From Burkholderiaceae bacterium 16 (lineage in GTDB: Bacteria; Pseudomonadota; Gammaproteobacteria; Burkholderiales; Burkholderiaceae), in contig JYOD01000013.1 of the NCBI GenBank assembly GCA_000955785.1, forward strand, positions 1 to 64,000: 64,000 nucleotides of DNA, in the 5' to 3' direction. The stretch's first letter is position 1, and each line of letters opens with the position of its first letter. Position numbers and translations under genes: made by a program. Below are positions 1 to 8,062 of the stretch, one piece after another. The notes under the pieces are model-generated. The model saw only the letters and a program-made list of their open reading frames with translations. It did not search any database and had not been told where the DNA came from.

Positions 1-111
1 CGCTTCCTCCCCACGATCGGTCGCCCTCTCGCAGTTGCGCCTCACTTCGTTCGCTGTGATCAACTTACGGTGGGACTTGCACCCACAGGAGTGCGCCCAT
101 GCTGGGCGCAC
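1..111 (-). mobile_element. 5' end of a group II intron (cut by window edge)
   Basis: Read on the minus strand, this begins at 111 with GTGCGCCCAGCATGGGCGC, which resembles the 5' terminus of many bacterial group II introns. It is followed by a small stem holding GGTGCAAGTCC, a characteristic domain I motif. The intron continues beyond the left edge, so no reverse transcriptase is visible. The preceding exon is the U-rich tail of the amn terminator. Insertion just after a terminator hairpin is a known habit of group IIC introns, so class C is inferred, not shown. Confidence 0.55.
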
Positions 112-117
112 CCAAAA

Positions 118-150
118 GAAGAAAGGCCCCGCATCGCGGGGCCTTCTTGC
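118..150 (-). terminator. Rho-independent terminator of amn
   Basis: On the minus strand a GC-rich stem (AGGCCCCGC, 3-nt loop, GCGGGGCCT) is followed by TTCTTCTTTT. It lies about 25 nt after the amn stop codon. The group II intron begins immediately after its T tract. Confidence 0.85.
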
Positions 151-175
151 ATTGCTGCCTTCCCGAGGAATCCCG

Positions 176-1672
176 CTAGCGGAACGCCGGTTCGTCGAAG
201 CTACGCAGCTTGCGCGAGTGCAATTGTTCGGCACCACCTTCGCGCAAGATACGAATCGCTTCCAGCCCGATCGACATATGCTGGCTCACCCGCTGCCGGT
301 AGAACGCATTCGCCATGCCCCGCAGCTTGAGCTCACCGTGCAGCGGCTTGTCGGACACGCACAGCAACGTGCCGTACGGCACCCGCAGGCGGAAGCCGTT
401 GGCCGCGACCGTAGCGCTCTCCATGTCGATGGCGATGGCACGCGACTGGTTGAAGCGGGCGTACAGCGCCTTGGACTTCAGCTCCCAGTTGCGGTCGTCG
501 GTGGAAACCACCGTGCCGGTGCGCATGCGGGTTTTCATTTCATTGCCGGACAAGCCCGTCACTCGCACCACGGCCTCCTGCAGCGCAACCTGGATTTCGG
601 CGATGGGAGGTACCGGTACCCACGGCGGCAGGTCATGATCGAGCACGTGATCGTCACGCACATAGGCGTGCGCCAGCACGTAGTCGCCCAGTTGCTGCGA
701 GCGGCGCAGGCCGCCGCAGTGGCCGACCATCAGCCAGCAGTGCGGACGCAGCACGGCAAGGTGGTCGGTCATGGTCTTGGCGTTGGACGGACCCACGCCG
801 ATATTGACCAGCGTGACACCGAGCTTGTCCTCGCGCATCAGGTGATAGGCGGGCATCTGCGGCAGCGCGCGCGGACGCTGGGCGTCGTCGGGCTCGGCCG
901 CGCCGCGCTCCTGGATCACGTCGCCGGGTTCGACGAAGCGCACGTAGCCGTCGGCGCCCTGCGCATCCTCGGCCCCCATCAGCGAGCGGCCAAGCGCGAT
1001 GAATTCATCGACGTAGCGCTGGTAGTTGGTGAACAGCACGAAGCGCTGGAAGTGCTGTGGCGCAGTGCCGGTGTAGTGGTAGAGACGCTGCAGCGCCAGG
1101 TCCACGCGCTCGCCGGGGAACATCGAAAGCGGCCAGGCCTCGCCCGCCACCGGCTCATAGGTACCGTTGGCGATGGCGTCGTCGATGCGGCTCAGCTCGG
1201 GCAGCACGAAAGAGGCTTCCAGCTCGCGCGCCTGGGTGTAGCTGATGTCCGTGGTGGATGCTTCGATGACGAAGGGCAGCGGGATCGGGCGCCGGCTCAC
1301 GCCGACCACCACGGGCACGCGGTGGTAGCGTATCAGGCGCTCGATCTGGTCCCGATAGTAATCCGCCAGCAGTTCGGGCCGGGTGACCGTGGTGCCGTAC
1401 ACGCCGGGGTAGGCAACCGTGCCCCAGGATGGCCGGCTGTCGGTGACCATGGTTTCGAGATTGACCGAGATGCCGAGGTAGGGGTAACAGGCATGTGCCG
1501 CTGACGGCAGCGGCTGTCCCTTGGCAAAGGCATCGAAGCGCGCGCGGATGGCGCCGACCGAGGCATCGTAGATTTCACGGATGCGGGCCAGCGCGGCGTC
1601 GGCGTCGCTGAACTCGGCCAGCTGATCGGCCGGATGGGCGGAAGAGAAGATCGAGGCATTCATGGTGTCCAT
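176..1672 (-). CDS. amn: AMP nucleosidase
   Basis: Predicted 498-aa AMP nucleosidase, which hydrolyses AMP to adenine and ribose 5-phosphate in the cytoplasm and so helps adjust the adenylate pool. The length matches the E. coli enzyme (about 484 aa). The N-terminal half is the AMN-specific domain. The C-terminal half is the nucleoside-phosphorylase fold, with the glycine-rich segment VGHCGGLR and the acidic stretch IAIDMESATVAANG typical of the family. The start is taken at MDTMNAS; a second ATG three codons in is equally possible, and the longer open frame upstream is unlikely to be translated. It is a single gene with its own terminator, divergent from the acetyltransferase. Confidence 0.93.
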   Translation of the reverse strand: MDTMNASIFSSAHPADQLAEFSDADAALARIREIYDASVGAIRARFDAFAKGQPLPSAAHACYPYLGISVNLETMVTDSRPSWGTVAYPGVYGTTVTRPELLADYYRDQIERLIRYHRVPVVVGVSRRPIPLPFVIEASTTDISYTQARELEASFVLPELSRIDDAIANGTYEPVAGEAWPLSMFPGERVDLALQRLYHYTGTAPQHFQRFVLFTNYQRYVDEFIALGRSLMGAEDAQGADGYVRFVEPGDVIQERGAAEPDDAQRPRALPQMPAYHLMREDKLGVTLVNIGVGPSNAKTMTDHLAVLRPHCWLMVGHCGGLRRSQQLGDYVLAHAYVRDDHVLDHDLPPWVPVPPIAEIQVALQEAVVRVTGLSGNEMKTRMRTGTVVSTDDRNWELKSKALYARFNQSRAIAIDMESATVAANGFRLRVPYGTLLCVSDKPLHGELKLRGMANAFYRQRVSQHMSIGLEAIRILREGGAEQLHSRKLRSFDEPAFR

Positions 1673-1844
1673 GATACCCCGCCACAGCATGGTAGCAACA
1701 TGGCCTGTCGCAAATTGACGGGCCTGCGCGCGCTCGCTACACTGCCAGCAGTCTTTCGCGGCCCCGAGCCGCACTCGCCTCGGGACGCCCCCCCAGAAGA
1801 AGGGCAGCGCCGAGTTGCAGTATGTGCTTGCATGGGGAGCCCTG

Positions 1845-2234
1845 ATGGAAATCCGCAATCTGCTGCCAGAAGAAACCGAGGCAGCCAGACAACTCCTTGC
1901 GGCCAACGGGTGGGCACACCGGGTCGCCAATACGGAACGCTTCGCCCGCCTGATCGCCAACTCGCAACGGGTGGTGGTGGCGGTGGATAACGGTGAAGTC
2001 GTAGGTTTCGCGCGCGCCTTGTGCGACGACATCTCCAACGGCTATCTGTCGATGGTCGCGGTGGCACCGAGCCATCGCCGGCGCGGCATCGGGCGCGCCC
2101 TGGTGCGCCAGATCGTCGGCAACGATCCCGACATCACCTGGGTGCTACGCGCCGGACGCTCGTCCGAGGCAGCCTTCTTCGGCCAGCTCGGCTTCGTGCC
2201 TTCGCTGGTGGCCATGGAGCGCCGGCGCACCTGA
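1845..2234 (+). CDS. GNAT family N-acetyltransferase
   Basis: A 129-aa acetyl-CoA-dependent N-acetyltransferase of the GNAT superfamily; the substrate is not predictable. The acetyl-CoA binding motif A is clear as VAVAPSHRRRGIGRALV around residues 71-87 (Q/RxxGxG/A type). The C-terminal FFGQLGFVPS fits the usual last strand region. The start at 1845 follows a GGGGAG ribosome-binding site five bases upstream. The next gene begins 39 bp downstream on the same strand, so the two may be cotranscribed. Confidence 0.85.
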   Translation: MEIRNLLPEETEAARQLLAANGWAHRVANTERFARLIANSQRVVVAVDNGEVVGFARALCDDISNGYLSMVAVAPSHRRRGIGRALVRQIVGNDPDITWVLRAGRSSEAAFFGQLGFVPSLVAMERRRT

Positions 2235-2273
2235 GTGGCGCAAGGCGGCCCCCAACACCTCACACGCAACACC

Positions 2274-2708
2274 ATGGCTTCTTCCACCGGCTGGTTTCAT
2301 TGGGCATTGCTGTCGGCTGTTTTCGCCGCGCTGACGGCGATCTTTGCCAAGATCGGGCTGGAGGGCATTAATTCCGACCTCGCCACCCTGGTGCGCACCG
2401 CGGTGATCATCGTGGTGCTGAGCATCTTCGTGGTGCTGACCGGCAAGTGGAGCAACCCGCTCGCGCTGCCGCCCCGGACCTGGATCTTCCTGGTCCTTTC
2501 GGGACTGGCCACCGGCGCCTCCTGGGTGTGCTACTTCCGGGCACTGAAGATCGGCGATGCCTCGAAGGTGGCGCCGGTGGACAAGCTCAGCCTGCTGCTG
2601 GTGGCGGTGTTCGCCGTGATTTTCCTCGGCGAGCGCCCCAGCTTGCGCGAGTGGGCCGGCATCGCTCTCGTGGGAGCCGGCGTGCTGGTGCTCGGGTTCA
2701 AGCGCTAA
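2274..2708 (+). CDS. EamA-like (DMT superfamily) small membrane transporter
   Basis: A 144-aa integral inner-membrane protein with about five hydrophobic helices. It corresponds to a single EamA domain, which is the usual size of the short (about 140 aa) DMT exporters that work as dimers. The signature near the C-terminus, VAPVDKLSLLLVAVFAVIFLGERPS, is the standard EamA end motif (shown here over 2583-2642). The substrate is unknown. The ATG at 2274 was preferred over an in-frame GTG at 2235 because the mature family begins directly with the first helix. Confidence 0.85.
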   Translation: MASSTGWFHWALLSAVFAALTAIFAKIGLEGINSDLATLVRTAVIIVVLSIFVVLTGKWSNPLALPPRTWIFLVLSGLATGASWVCYFRALKIGDASKVAPVDKLSLLLVAVFAVIFLGERPSLREWAGIALVGAGVLVLGFKR

Positions 2709-2733
2709 GCGGCGCCCGCGCCGCCCGGATTCC

Positions 2734-2871
2734 TCACCGGTCCGCGCGCAACGGCCCGTATTCCACCGGCACCCAGGCGTAGCCCCTGCCCTCCGACCGC
2801 GCGTGTCCGATGCCGGGGAACGGCAGGTGGGCGCCCGCCACCAGGTTGTCACCGGCGCGATAGGTGCGCAT
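2734..2871 (-). pseudogene. C-terminal remnant of an MBL-fold metallohydrolase
   Basis: A 45-codon frame opening at an ATG and ending at 2734 encodes a peptide with AGDNLVAGAHLPFPGIGH followed by YAWVPVEYGPLR. This strongly resembles the last strand and helix of MBL-fold hydrolases, where a conserved GAHxPFPG segment supplies a metal-ligand histidine. The zinc-binding HxHxDH core is absent from the upstream sequence, so the rest of the gene appears deleted. Family assignment is from memory of the motif. Confidence 0.5.
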
Positions 2872-2900
2872 GGTAAGGCGCTACAAAGACAGGTGCATGA

Positions 2901-3494
2901 TCACTGGCCGCGGTCCGCGGCGCCGGAACGAAGATACGACAGCACCGGTGCCAGTTGCGGCAGCGCCGGCGCCTGCTGGCAGGCGAGCGCACCAGCGCAC
3001 CAGGGATAGGGCAGCCGGGCCAGCCAGCCGTCGAGCACCGGTTGCGCGGTGTCGTGGGGCAATACTTCCATGGCCTCGATCACGATGGTGAGGGCTTGCA
3101 CGCGCGTGTTGCCCGGCCCGGAGAATTCCCATGCGTAGCTGCCGCAGCCCACACGTACGCCGCCGGTGGCCTTGTCGGTCATGCCGACCAGCCAGTCGCA
3201 GCCATAGCGCTGCGCATCCGCTGCGGGCGGGGCGTAGGCCAGGCAAAACGTATAGACATTGTCGTAGCTCTGGCCAAAGCGCCGCACCAGCACATCGCTG
3301 ATCGCGGCCAGGCCTTCGCTGCGCGCGGGGAAGGCGATGGCCGCGGACTTGACCGTCATCTCCAGCGTGGCATCGGCGGCGAAGGCCTGCGCCATCAGGT
3401 GGGGGCGGTTTTCGTCCTTGGCGCGGATGTAGGTGCGGATCAGAGCCTGGGGGTCGAGGGAGCCGGGAAGCGCCGAGGCGGCGGGTGCGTTCAT
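2901..3494 (-). CDS. NTF2-like (SnoaL-type) domain protein
   Basis: A 197-aa predicted cytoplasmic protein of the nuclear transport factor 2-like superfamily. The N-terminus reads as the usual first helix (ALIRTYIRAKDENRPHLMAQAF) followed by the strand ADATLEMTVKS, and the middle has the cone-shaped beta-sheet pattern. Such proteins are isomerases, hydratases or simple ligand-binding proteins, and no catalytic residue can be assigned. The start is MNAPAASA at 3494; the longer upstream frame has no ribosome-binding site. It stands alone, convergent with nothing. Confidence 0.6.
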   Translation of the reverse strand: MNAPAASALPGSLDPQALIRTYIRAKDENRPHLMAQAFAADATLEMTVKSAAIAFPARSEGLAAISDVLVRRFGQSYDNVYTFCLAYAPPAADAQRYGCDWLVGMTDKATGGVRVGCGSYAWEFSGPGNTRVQALTIVIEAMEVLPHDTAQPVLDGWLARLPYPWCAGALACQQAPALPQLAPVLSYLRSGAADRGQ

Positions 3495-3845
3495 GCTGTG
3501 CCTTGCGTGCGTCCGCGCATGGCCGTGGGCCGGGGCGCGGCGAAAGTTGAGTGGGTGCCGGCATGGTAGCCCGTCTCCGGCGCCCGGGGCGCTGCGGCCC
3601 TGCCGCCAGCAAGGTTGACCGAGGGCGCGCCCCGCACCGTTCAACACGTCCGATGCTCGCCGCCGCAGTGGGCGGGCTGGAGGCCTTCAATGAAACGGAG
3701 TTCACCGCGCCGTCGCAGCCGGTGGGCAGCGCCGAGCCCGGCAAGCTGCCATATGCGGTTGGCTACAAGGGAACGCTGCCGCAGTAAGCCGGCATGGCCT
3801 GCCTCGCCTTGCAGGTGGATCGCACGGCAAGGCGTCACTCATGGA
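3495..3845. other. Gene-free spacer between NTF2-like gene and Bug receptor
   Basis: No convincing gene. A short plus-strand frame ends at 3787 with a protein-like tail (PSQPVGSAEPGKLPYAVGY), but it has no start signal and no recognisable family. It may be the end of a decayed gene. Confidence 0.4.
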
Positions 3846-4832
3846 TTATTCGGGCTGGATGTTGGCGGCCTTGATGATGCGGCCCCACTTGGCCGATTCC
3901 TGCGTCTGGAACCTGGCCAGTTCCGCCGGCGTGCTGGTGAACACTTCAGTACCGGTGGACTGGTAGAAATTGGCCGCGGTGTCGCTCCTGGCGGCCTTTA
4001 CCATCAGCGCGTTGAGCTTGTCCACCACCGGCTGCGGCGTCTTGGCCGGTGCGTAGGCGGCGAACCAGTAGCTCATCTCATAGCCCTTGACGCCCGCCTC
4101 GTCGATGGTCGGCACATTGGGCGCAAGCGGCGAGCGGGTCTTGCCCGACACGCCCAGCGCCTTGAGCTTGCCGCTCTTGACCTGGGGTAGTCCGGTGGCG
4201 GTATCGGTGATCATCATCTGGATCTGGTTGCCCAGCAGATCCGTGACCGCGAGCGGATTGCTCTTGTAGGGCACGTGCAGCAATTGCACATGCGCCATCT
4301 GCTGGAACAGCTCGCCGGCGATACGCGAGGACGAACTGCCGCTGCCGAAGCTGAGCTTGCCCGGCTCCTTCCTGGCCAGCGCGATGAAGTCCCCCACGCT
4401 ATTGACCGGCAACTGCGGGTTGACCACCATGATCTGGCCGCCACGGCCCAGTGCGGTCACCGGAACGTAGTCCTTGACCGGATCGTAAGGCAGCTTCTTG
4501 AAGAGGTGCTCGTTGGCCGCATGCGTGGTGTTGCTGGTAATCAGCACGGTATAGCCGTCGGGGCTGGCCTTGGCCACGTCGCTGGCGGCGATAAAGCCGT
4601 TGGCGCCGGGCTTGTTGTCGACCACCACCGTTACCTTGGCATCCAGCGTGATGGCCTGGCCGATCGCGCGGGCGAGCTGGTCCGTCGCGCTGCCGGCGGC
4701 GAAAGGCACCACGAAGCGGATCGGCTTGTCCGGGAACTCCGCGTGCGCCGGGCCGGCCAGCAGCGCGAGCGCGGCGGCGGCGATGCCGGTGACCGCCTTC
4801 AGGGCGGAAGCGGGCTTGGTGTATGCGGACAT
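3846..4832 (-). CDS. Bug/TctC family periplasmic solute receptor
   Basis: A 328-aa tripartite tricarboxylate transporter receptor of the Bug family. A signal peptide (residues 1-31, ending GPAHA) exports it to the periplasm. The fold signature follows: FPDKPIRFVVPFAAGSATDQLAR and VVVDNKPGANG, the two ligand-loop segments of Bug proteins. Such receptors bind carboxylates or other small acids with high affinity. No TctA or TctB membrane genes are nearby, as is common for orphan Bug proteins in Cupriavidus and Bordetella. It follows the AtuA-type pair on the same strand after 85 bp, so it probably captures the substrate or an analogue for that pathway. Confidence 0.92.
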   Translation of the reverse strand: MSAYTKPASALKAVTGIAAAALALLAGPAHAEFPDKPIRFVVPFAAGSATDQLARAIGQAITLDAKVTVVVDNKPGANGFIAASDVAKASPDGYTVLITSNTTHAANEHLFKKLPYDPVKDYVPVTALGRGGQIMVVNPQLPVNSVGDFIALARKEPGKLSFGSGSSSSRIAGELFQQMAHVQLLHVPYKSNPLAVTDLLGNQIQMMITDTATGLPQVKSGKLKALGVSGKTRSPLAPNVPTIDEAGVKGYEMSYWFAAYAPAKTPQPVVDKLNALMVKAARSDTAANFYQSTGTEVFTSTPAELARFQTQESAKWGRIIKAANIQPE

Positions 4833-4917
4833 CTTGGGTCTCCTGTTCGAATCTCGAATCGTTTTGATTTGTGATGCGTGATTTGGGGTTTGTCGCTTGC
4901 GGTCTGGATCCGGCGTT

Positions 4918-5307
4918 TCAGCCGGCGCCGGCCAGGCGCGGGGGCAAGGGAATTTTCAGTTGCAGCAGCAGGAAGGACAGCGCCTTGCCGTGCGTGTCCA
5001 GGTTGAGTGCATCGTTGACGCCGCCGTCGAGCACGCCGTCTATGACGAAGTTCATCGCCTGCAGCGAGGGCACCAGGTAGCGTCTGACCGCAGACGGCTG
5101 CCGGTAGCTGAACAGTGCCGCCACGGCGTCGTCGGTGACATGGGCGGCGAGATGGTCGAAGTCGCGCGGGTCGTAGGCGATCACGCTGATATTGGAGCGA
5201 TCGCCCTTGTCGCCCGTGCGTCCGTGCGCAAGCTGATAGAGCGCAATGGTGGCAGCAGTGGCAGCACCGGCAGCCGGCGTGGCGGTATTGGAGGTGGTGG
5301 CGTTCAT
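4918..5307 (-). CDS. AtuA-related C-terminal-type protein
   Basis: A 129-aa protein corresponding to the separate C-terminal domain of AtuA-type proteins. The hallmark is LAHGRTGDKGDRSNISVIAYD around residues 27-47, the GRxGDKGxxxNI motif of the family. In many bacteria this domain is fused to the large DUF1446 domain; here it is a separate gene whose start overlaps the AtuA-like stop by four bases (ATGA), a sign of translational coupling. Its biochemical role is not established. It is presumed to work with the large protein in catabolism of a branched acyl or terpenoid compound. Confidence 0.8.
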   Translation of the reverse strand: MNATTSNTATPAAGAATAATIALYQLAHGRTGDKGDRSNISVIAYDPRDFDHLAAHVTDDAVAALFSYRQPSAVRRYLVPSLQAMNFVIDGVLDGGVNDALNLDTHGKALSFLLLQLKIPLPPRLAGAG

Positions 5308-6665
5308 GGCAGCAGAGTGTGACTTGCGGTGACGGCGCTGCGCGGCACCAGGCAGGACATGGCATTCAGGCGCGCGCGCAGCGCGGTGCGCACGCCGCCG
5401 CCGCCGGCGGGTCCGCAGGTATAGAGCGCATTGACCTCGCGCAGCAGCGTTTCCGCCACGGACTTGTCCTCATGCGCCAGCGCGGCGCGCAGGCGCACGT
5501 CCCGCGCCTGCGCCTCGCCAGCTTGCGGCTGTTGCAACAGGCGGCCGCCATCGTCGGCGAACACGCTGAGCACGCCGATCAGGTCGAAGCGGATCGGCAC
5601 CACGTGGCCTAGCAGGTCCATGCGCTTGCGCACGATCTCCGCGGCCAGGCGCGCGCGCGCCGCGGCGTTGGGGCCGGCGTAGGAAATCTCGCCTTCGGCG
5701 ATCCAGCCGCCCTCGTAGAACAGGTTGGCCTTGAGCTGTCCGGGCCGCTCGCGGCCACGCACATTGCGCACGGCCACGCGGTCCGGGCCGACCTGCTCGA
5801 CCGTGGCCGCGCTGATATCGGCGATCACGTCGGGCGTGAGATAGGCGGCAGGGTCGTGCACCTCGTACAGCAACTGTTCCTTGACCGTGCGCAGGTTCAC
5901 GCAGCCGCCGGTATCCGCCGCCTTGCCCACCTCGATATTGCCGTCTTCGTCCAGGCGCACGATGGGATAGCCGACGGCGTGCACATCCGGCACGTCCTTC
6001 ATGCCGGGATCGGCGAAATAGCCGCCGGTGACTTGCGCCCCGCATTCGAGCAGGTGGCCTGCCATGGTGGCGCGCGCCAGGCGGTCCCAGTCCTGCCATG
6101 ACCAGCCGAAATGCGCCATGGCCGGGCCGACCGCCAAGGCGGGATCGGCCACGCGGCCGCACACCACCACCTGCGCGCCGGCGGCCAGCGCATCGGCAAT
6201 GCCTTGCGCTCCGATGTAAGCGTTAGCGCAAACGAAGCGCGCCTCGGGAAAATCAGGGCCAACGATCTGGCGCAGGACGGCGCGGCCGGCCTCGTGCGAA
6301 AGATCGTCGCCCTCCACCACCGCCACCCGTGGCGGCGCCAGGCCGAGCTCCGCCGCCAGTGCGCGCACGCGCTGCGCGGCGGCATGCGGGTTGGCCGCAC
6401 CGAAATTGCCGACGATGGGAATGCCATTGGCCAGGCACAGCCCCAGCACGGGCGCCAGCAGCGCGTCGAGCAGCGGTTCATAGCCATGGGCGGGGTTGCC
6501 GCGGCGCGCCAGCTGGGCCAGCGCCAGCGTGCGCTCGGCCAGCGTCTCGAACATCAGCACGGCCGGGCCGCCCGCTGCGATCAGGGACCGCACCACGGGC
6601 AGGGCGGCGTCGGTGCGGTCGCCGGAGAAGCCGGCGCCTGAGCCAATCAGCAGAGGAGCGGTCAT
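5304..6665 (-). CDS. AtuA family (DUF1446) protein
   Basis: A 453-aa member of the acyclic terpene utilization AtuA family (DUF1446). It opens with LLIGSGAGFSGDRTDAALPVV, the conserved nucleotide-like loop of the family, and contains CGRVADPAL and GGYFADPGMKDVPD segments also typical. AtuA is needed for citronellol/geraniol growth in Pseudomonas, but family members occur in many other gene settings and the reaction is not defined. I placed the start at MTAPLL (6665); an upstream in-frame ATG would add 36 residues unlike the family. It is the first gene of a three-gene operon with the AtuA-related protein and a Bug receptor, divergent from a LysR regulator. Confidence 0.87.
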   Translation of the reverse strand: MTAPLLIGSGAGFSGDRTDAALPVVRSLIAAGGPAVLMFETLAERTLALAQLARRGNPAHGYEPLLDALLAPVLGLCLANGIPIVGNFGAANPHAAAQRVRALAAELGLAPPRVAVVEGDDLSHEAGRAVLRQIVGPDFPEARFVCANAYIGAQGIADALAAGAQVVVCGRVADPALAVGPAMAHFGWSWQDWDRLARATMAGHLLECGAQVTGGYFADPGMKDVPDVHAVGYPIVRLDEDGNIEVGKAADTGGCVNLRTVKEQLLYEVHDPAAYLTPDVIADISAATVEQVGPDRVAVRNVRGRERPGQLKANLFYEGGWIAEGEISYAGPNAAARARLAAEIVRKRMDLLGHVVPIRFDLIGVLSVFADDGGRLLQQPQAGEAQARDVRLRAALAHEDKSVAETLLREVNALYTCGPAGGGGVRTALRARLNAMSCLVPRSAVTASHTLLP

Positions 6666-6730
6666 AGGATGGAAGCCCGTTGATGGCCTGAGAAAAGCCT
6701 GGGTGATGAAGAAGTACGGGCCCCGAATGA

Positions 6731-6760
6731 GCACGTCCGATGAAGTCATTCTAGACGTGC
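6731..6760. promoter_or_regulatory. Inverted repeat in the AtuA/LysR intergenic region
   Basis: Perfect 7-bp arms GCACGTC (6731-6737) and GACGTGC (6754-6760) separated by 16 bp. The element lies 66 bp upstream of the AtuA start and is a candidate operator for the divergent LysR protein. Confidence 0.35.
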
Positions 6761-6771
6761 CATCCTCAACC

Positions 6772-6807
6772 AAAAAACGGATAATTTGGATTAATCTATC
6801 GTTTTTT
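6772..6807. promoter_or_regulatory. AT-rich palindrome before the LysR gene
   Basis: AAAAAACGGATA (6772-6783) mirrors TATCGTTTTTT (6797-6807) with one extra base in the left arm. The AT-rich centre stands out from the GC-rich surroundings and ends about 22 bp before the LysR start. Its position suits LysR autoregulation or the shared divergent promoter. Confidence 0.45.
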
Positions 6808-6829
6808 CAGCTGAATCGGGCGCCTGCCA

Positions 6830-7747
6830 ATGAACCTCTCGGTCAAACACCTGCGCGCCTTCGTGGCCTTGGTCACGCACCGCAACTTCACGCGCGCCGC
6901 ACAGGCCTGCCACCTGTCGCAATCGGCCTTCAGCGCACTCATCCAGACGCTGGAGGAACAGGCCGGTACGCGGCTGTTCGAGCGCACCACGCGGCATGTG
7001 GAACTGAGCGTGGAAGGCCGGCGCTTCGAGGAAGTGGCCACGCGCCTGCTGGCGGACTTCGAGACCGCCTTCGCGGAACTGCGCGACCACGCCGAACGCC
7101 GCAAGGGGCGGGTTTCGATTGCGGCGCTGCCCTCCCTGGCCGCGGGCGACCTGCCGCCGATCCTCGCGGCCTTCCACCAGCGCTATCCCGGCATTGCCAT
7201 CGAACTGTTCGACCTGCTGGCCGACGGCTGCATCGACCTGGTACGGCGAGGCCGCGCGGACTTCGCGCTGGCACCCGCCCCGGCGCAGGACGGCGACCTG
7301 CGCATCGAGCCCCTGGTGACGGACAGCTTCCACCTGGTGTGCCCGGCGGACCATCCGCTGGCGCGCCGCCGGCGGGTGGCCCCGCAAGCGCTTGCGGGCC
7401 TGCCCTTTATCCAGCTCTCGCGTACCAGCAGCGTGCGCCAGCACCTGGACGCCGCGCTGCATCCGCTCAAGCTCAACGGGGTGATGGAAGTGGAACACCT
7501 CGCCACCGTAGCCGCACTGGTAGCGGCGGGGCTCGGCGTGACGGTGGTGCCCGCGCTGGCGCTGTTCCAGTTCCAGCAAGAAAGCCTGACGATCCGGCCC
7601 CTGCAATTACCCTCCCTGGTGCGCGAGATATGCCTGGTGCGGCTGAAAGAGAGGGGAGACTCGGTAGCGGCAGCGGCGATGATTGAAGCCTTGCAGGCGC
7701 ATTTCAGGAAAGGCGGAAGCGGCAAGGCTGCAGCGACGATGCTTTAA
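6830..7747 (+). CDS. LysR-type transcriptional regulator
   Basis: A 305-aa LysR-type regulator. Residues 1-60 form the winged HTH (LRAFVALVTHRNFTRAAQ, then LSQSAFSALIQTLEE and FERTTRHVELSVEG). The remainder is the periplasmic-binding-like effector domain, including the GLGVTVVPALAL segment that ends the second lobe. It is divergent from the AtuA-type operon with a 164-bp shared intergenic region holding two inverted repeats, so it most likely controls that operon in response to a pathway metabolite. Confidence 0.92.
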   Translation: MNLSVKHLRAFVALVTHRNFTRAAQACHLSQSAFSALIQTLEEQAGTRLFERTTRHVELSVEGRRFEEVATRLLADFETAFAELRDHAERRKGRVSIAALPSLAAGDLPPILAAFHQRYPGIAIELFDLLADGCIDLVRRGRADFALAPAPAQDGDLRIEPLVTDSFHLVCPADHPLARRRRVAPQALAGLPFIQLSRTSSVRQHLDAALHPLKLNGVMEVEHLATVAALVAAGLGVTVVPALALFQFQQESLTIRPLQLPSLVREICLVRLKERGDSVAAAAMIEALQAHFRKGGSGKAAATML

Positions 7748-8062
7748 CGGCAACAGCCTGGCTAAGACCAAAGGCGAATGTGGAACTCGCGCCTGACAAG
7801 CAAAGCCTGAAGGACCGAAGAAACGCAGAGAAAAGCGCCACCCCCAGATCAACGACCCGGTGTAGCCGTGTGGAGCGCCCCCCAAGGGCGGTCCACACCA
7901 ACCCGCGATGCGAAGCGAGCCGTCAAGGTGTACCAGGCCGTATGGGGCGCCTTCTTTGCCTACTTTCTTGGCAAGACAAGAAAGTAGGTCGCCGCCCCGC
8001 AGGGGTGGTGAAACCGCCTTTGACTTTAAGCTTTTGAAGTTGAAGCTGAAGTTAAGGCACCC
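7748..8062. other. Gene-free spacer containing a hairpin repeat
   Basis: Between the LysR gene and the SDR gene, whose stop codons face each other. Apart from the 7959-7988 hairpin I see no gene or RNA. Confidence 0.5.
7959..7988. repeat. Perfect hairpin with 12-bp stem
   Basis: CCTACTTTCTTG (7959-7970), a 6-nt loop GCAAGA and CAAGAAAGTAGG (7977-7988) pair perfectly. Sequences of this style (cttactttctttggcaag type) recur between genes in Cupriavidus, Ralstonia and Burkholderia, so this is probably one copy of a genus-wide intergenic repeat. It may also serve as a bidirectional terminator for the two convergent genes. Confidence 0.6.

Noticed and set aside
3551..3787. Plus-strand frame ending with a protein-like tail near the Bug receptor
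   Set aside because: No ribosome-binding site, no recognisable family, and low-complexity start. It may be a decayed gene, but I cannot support it.
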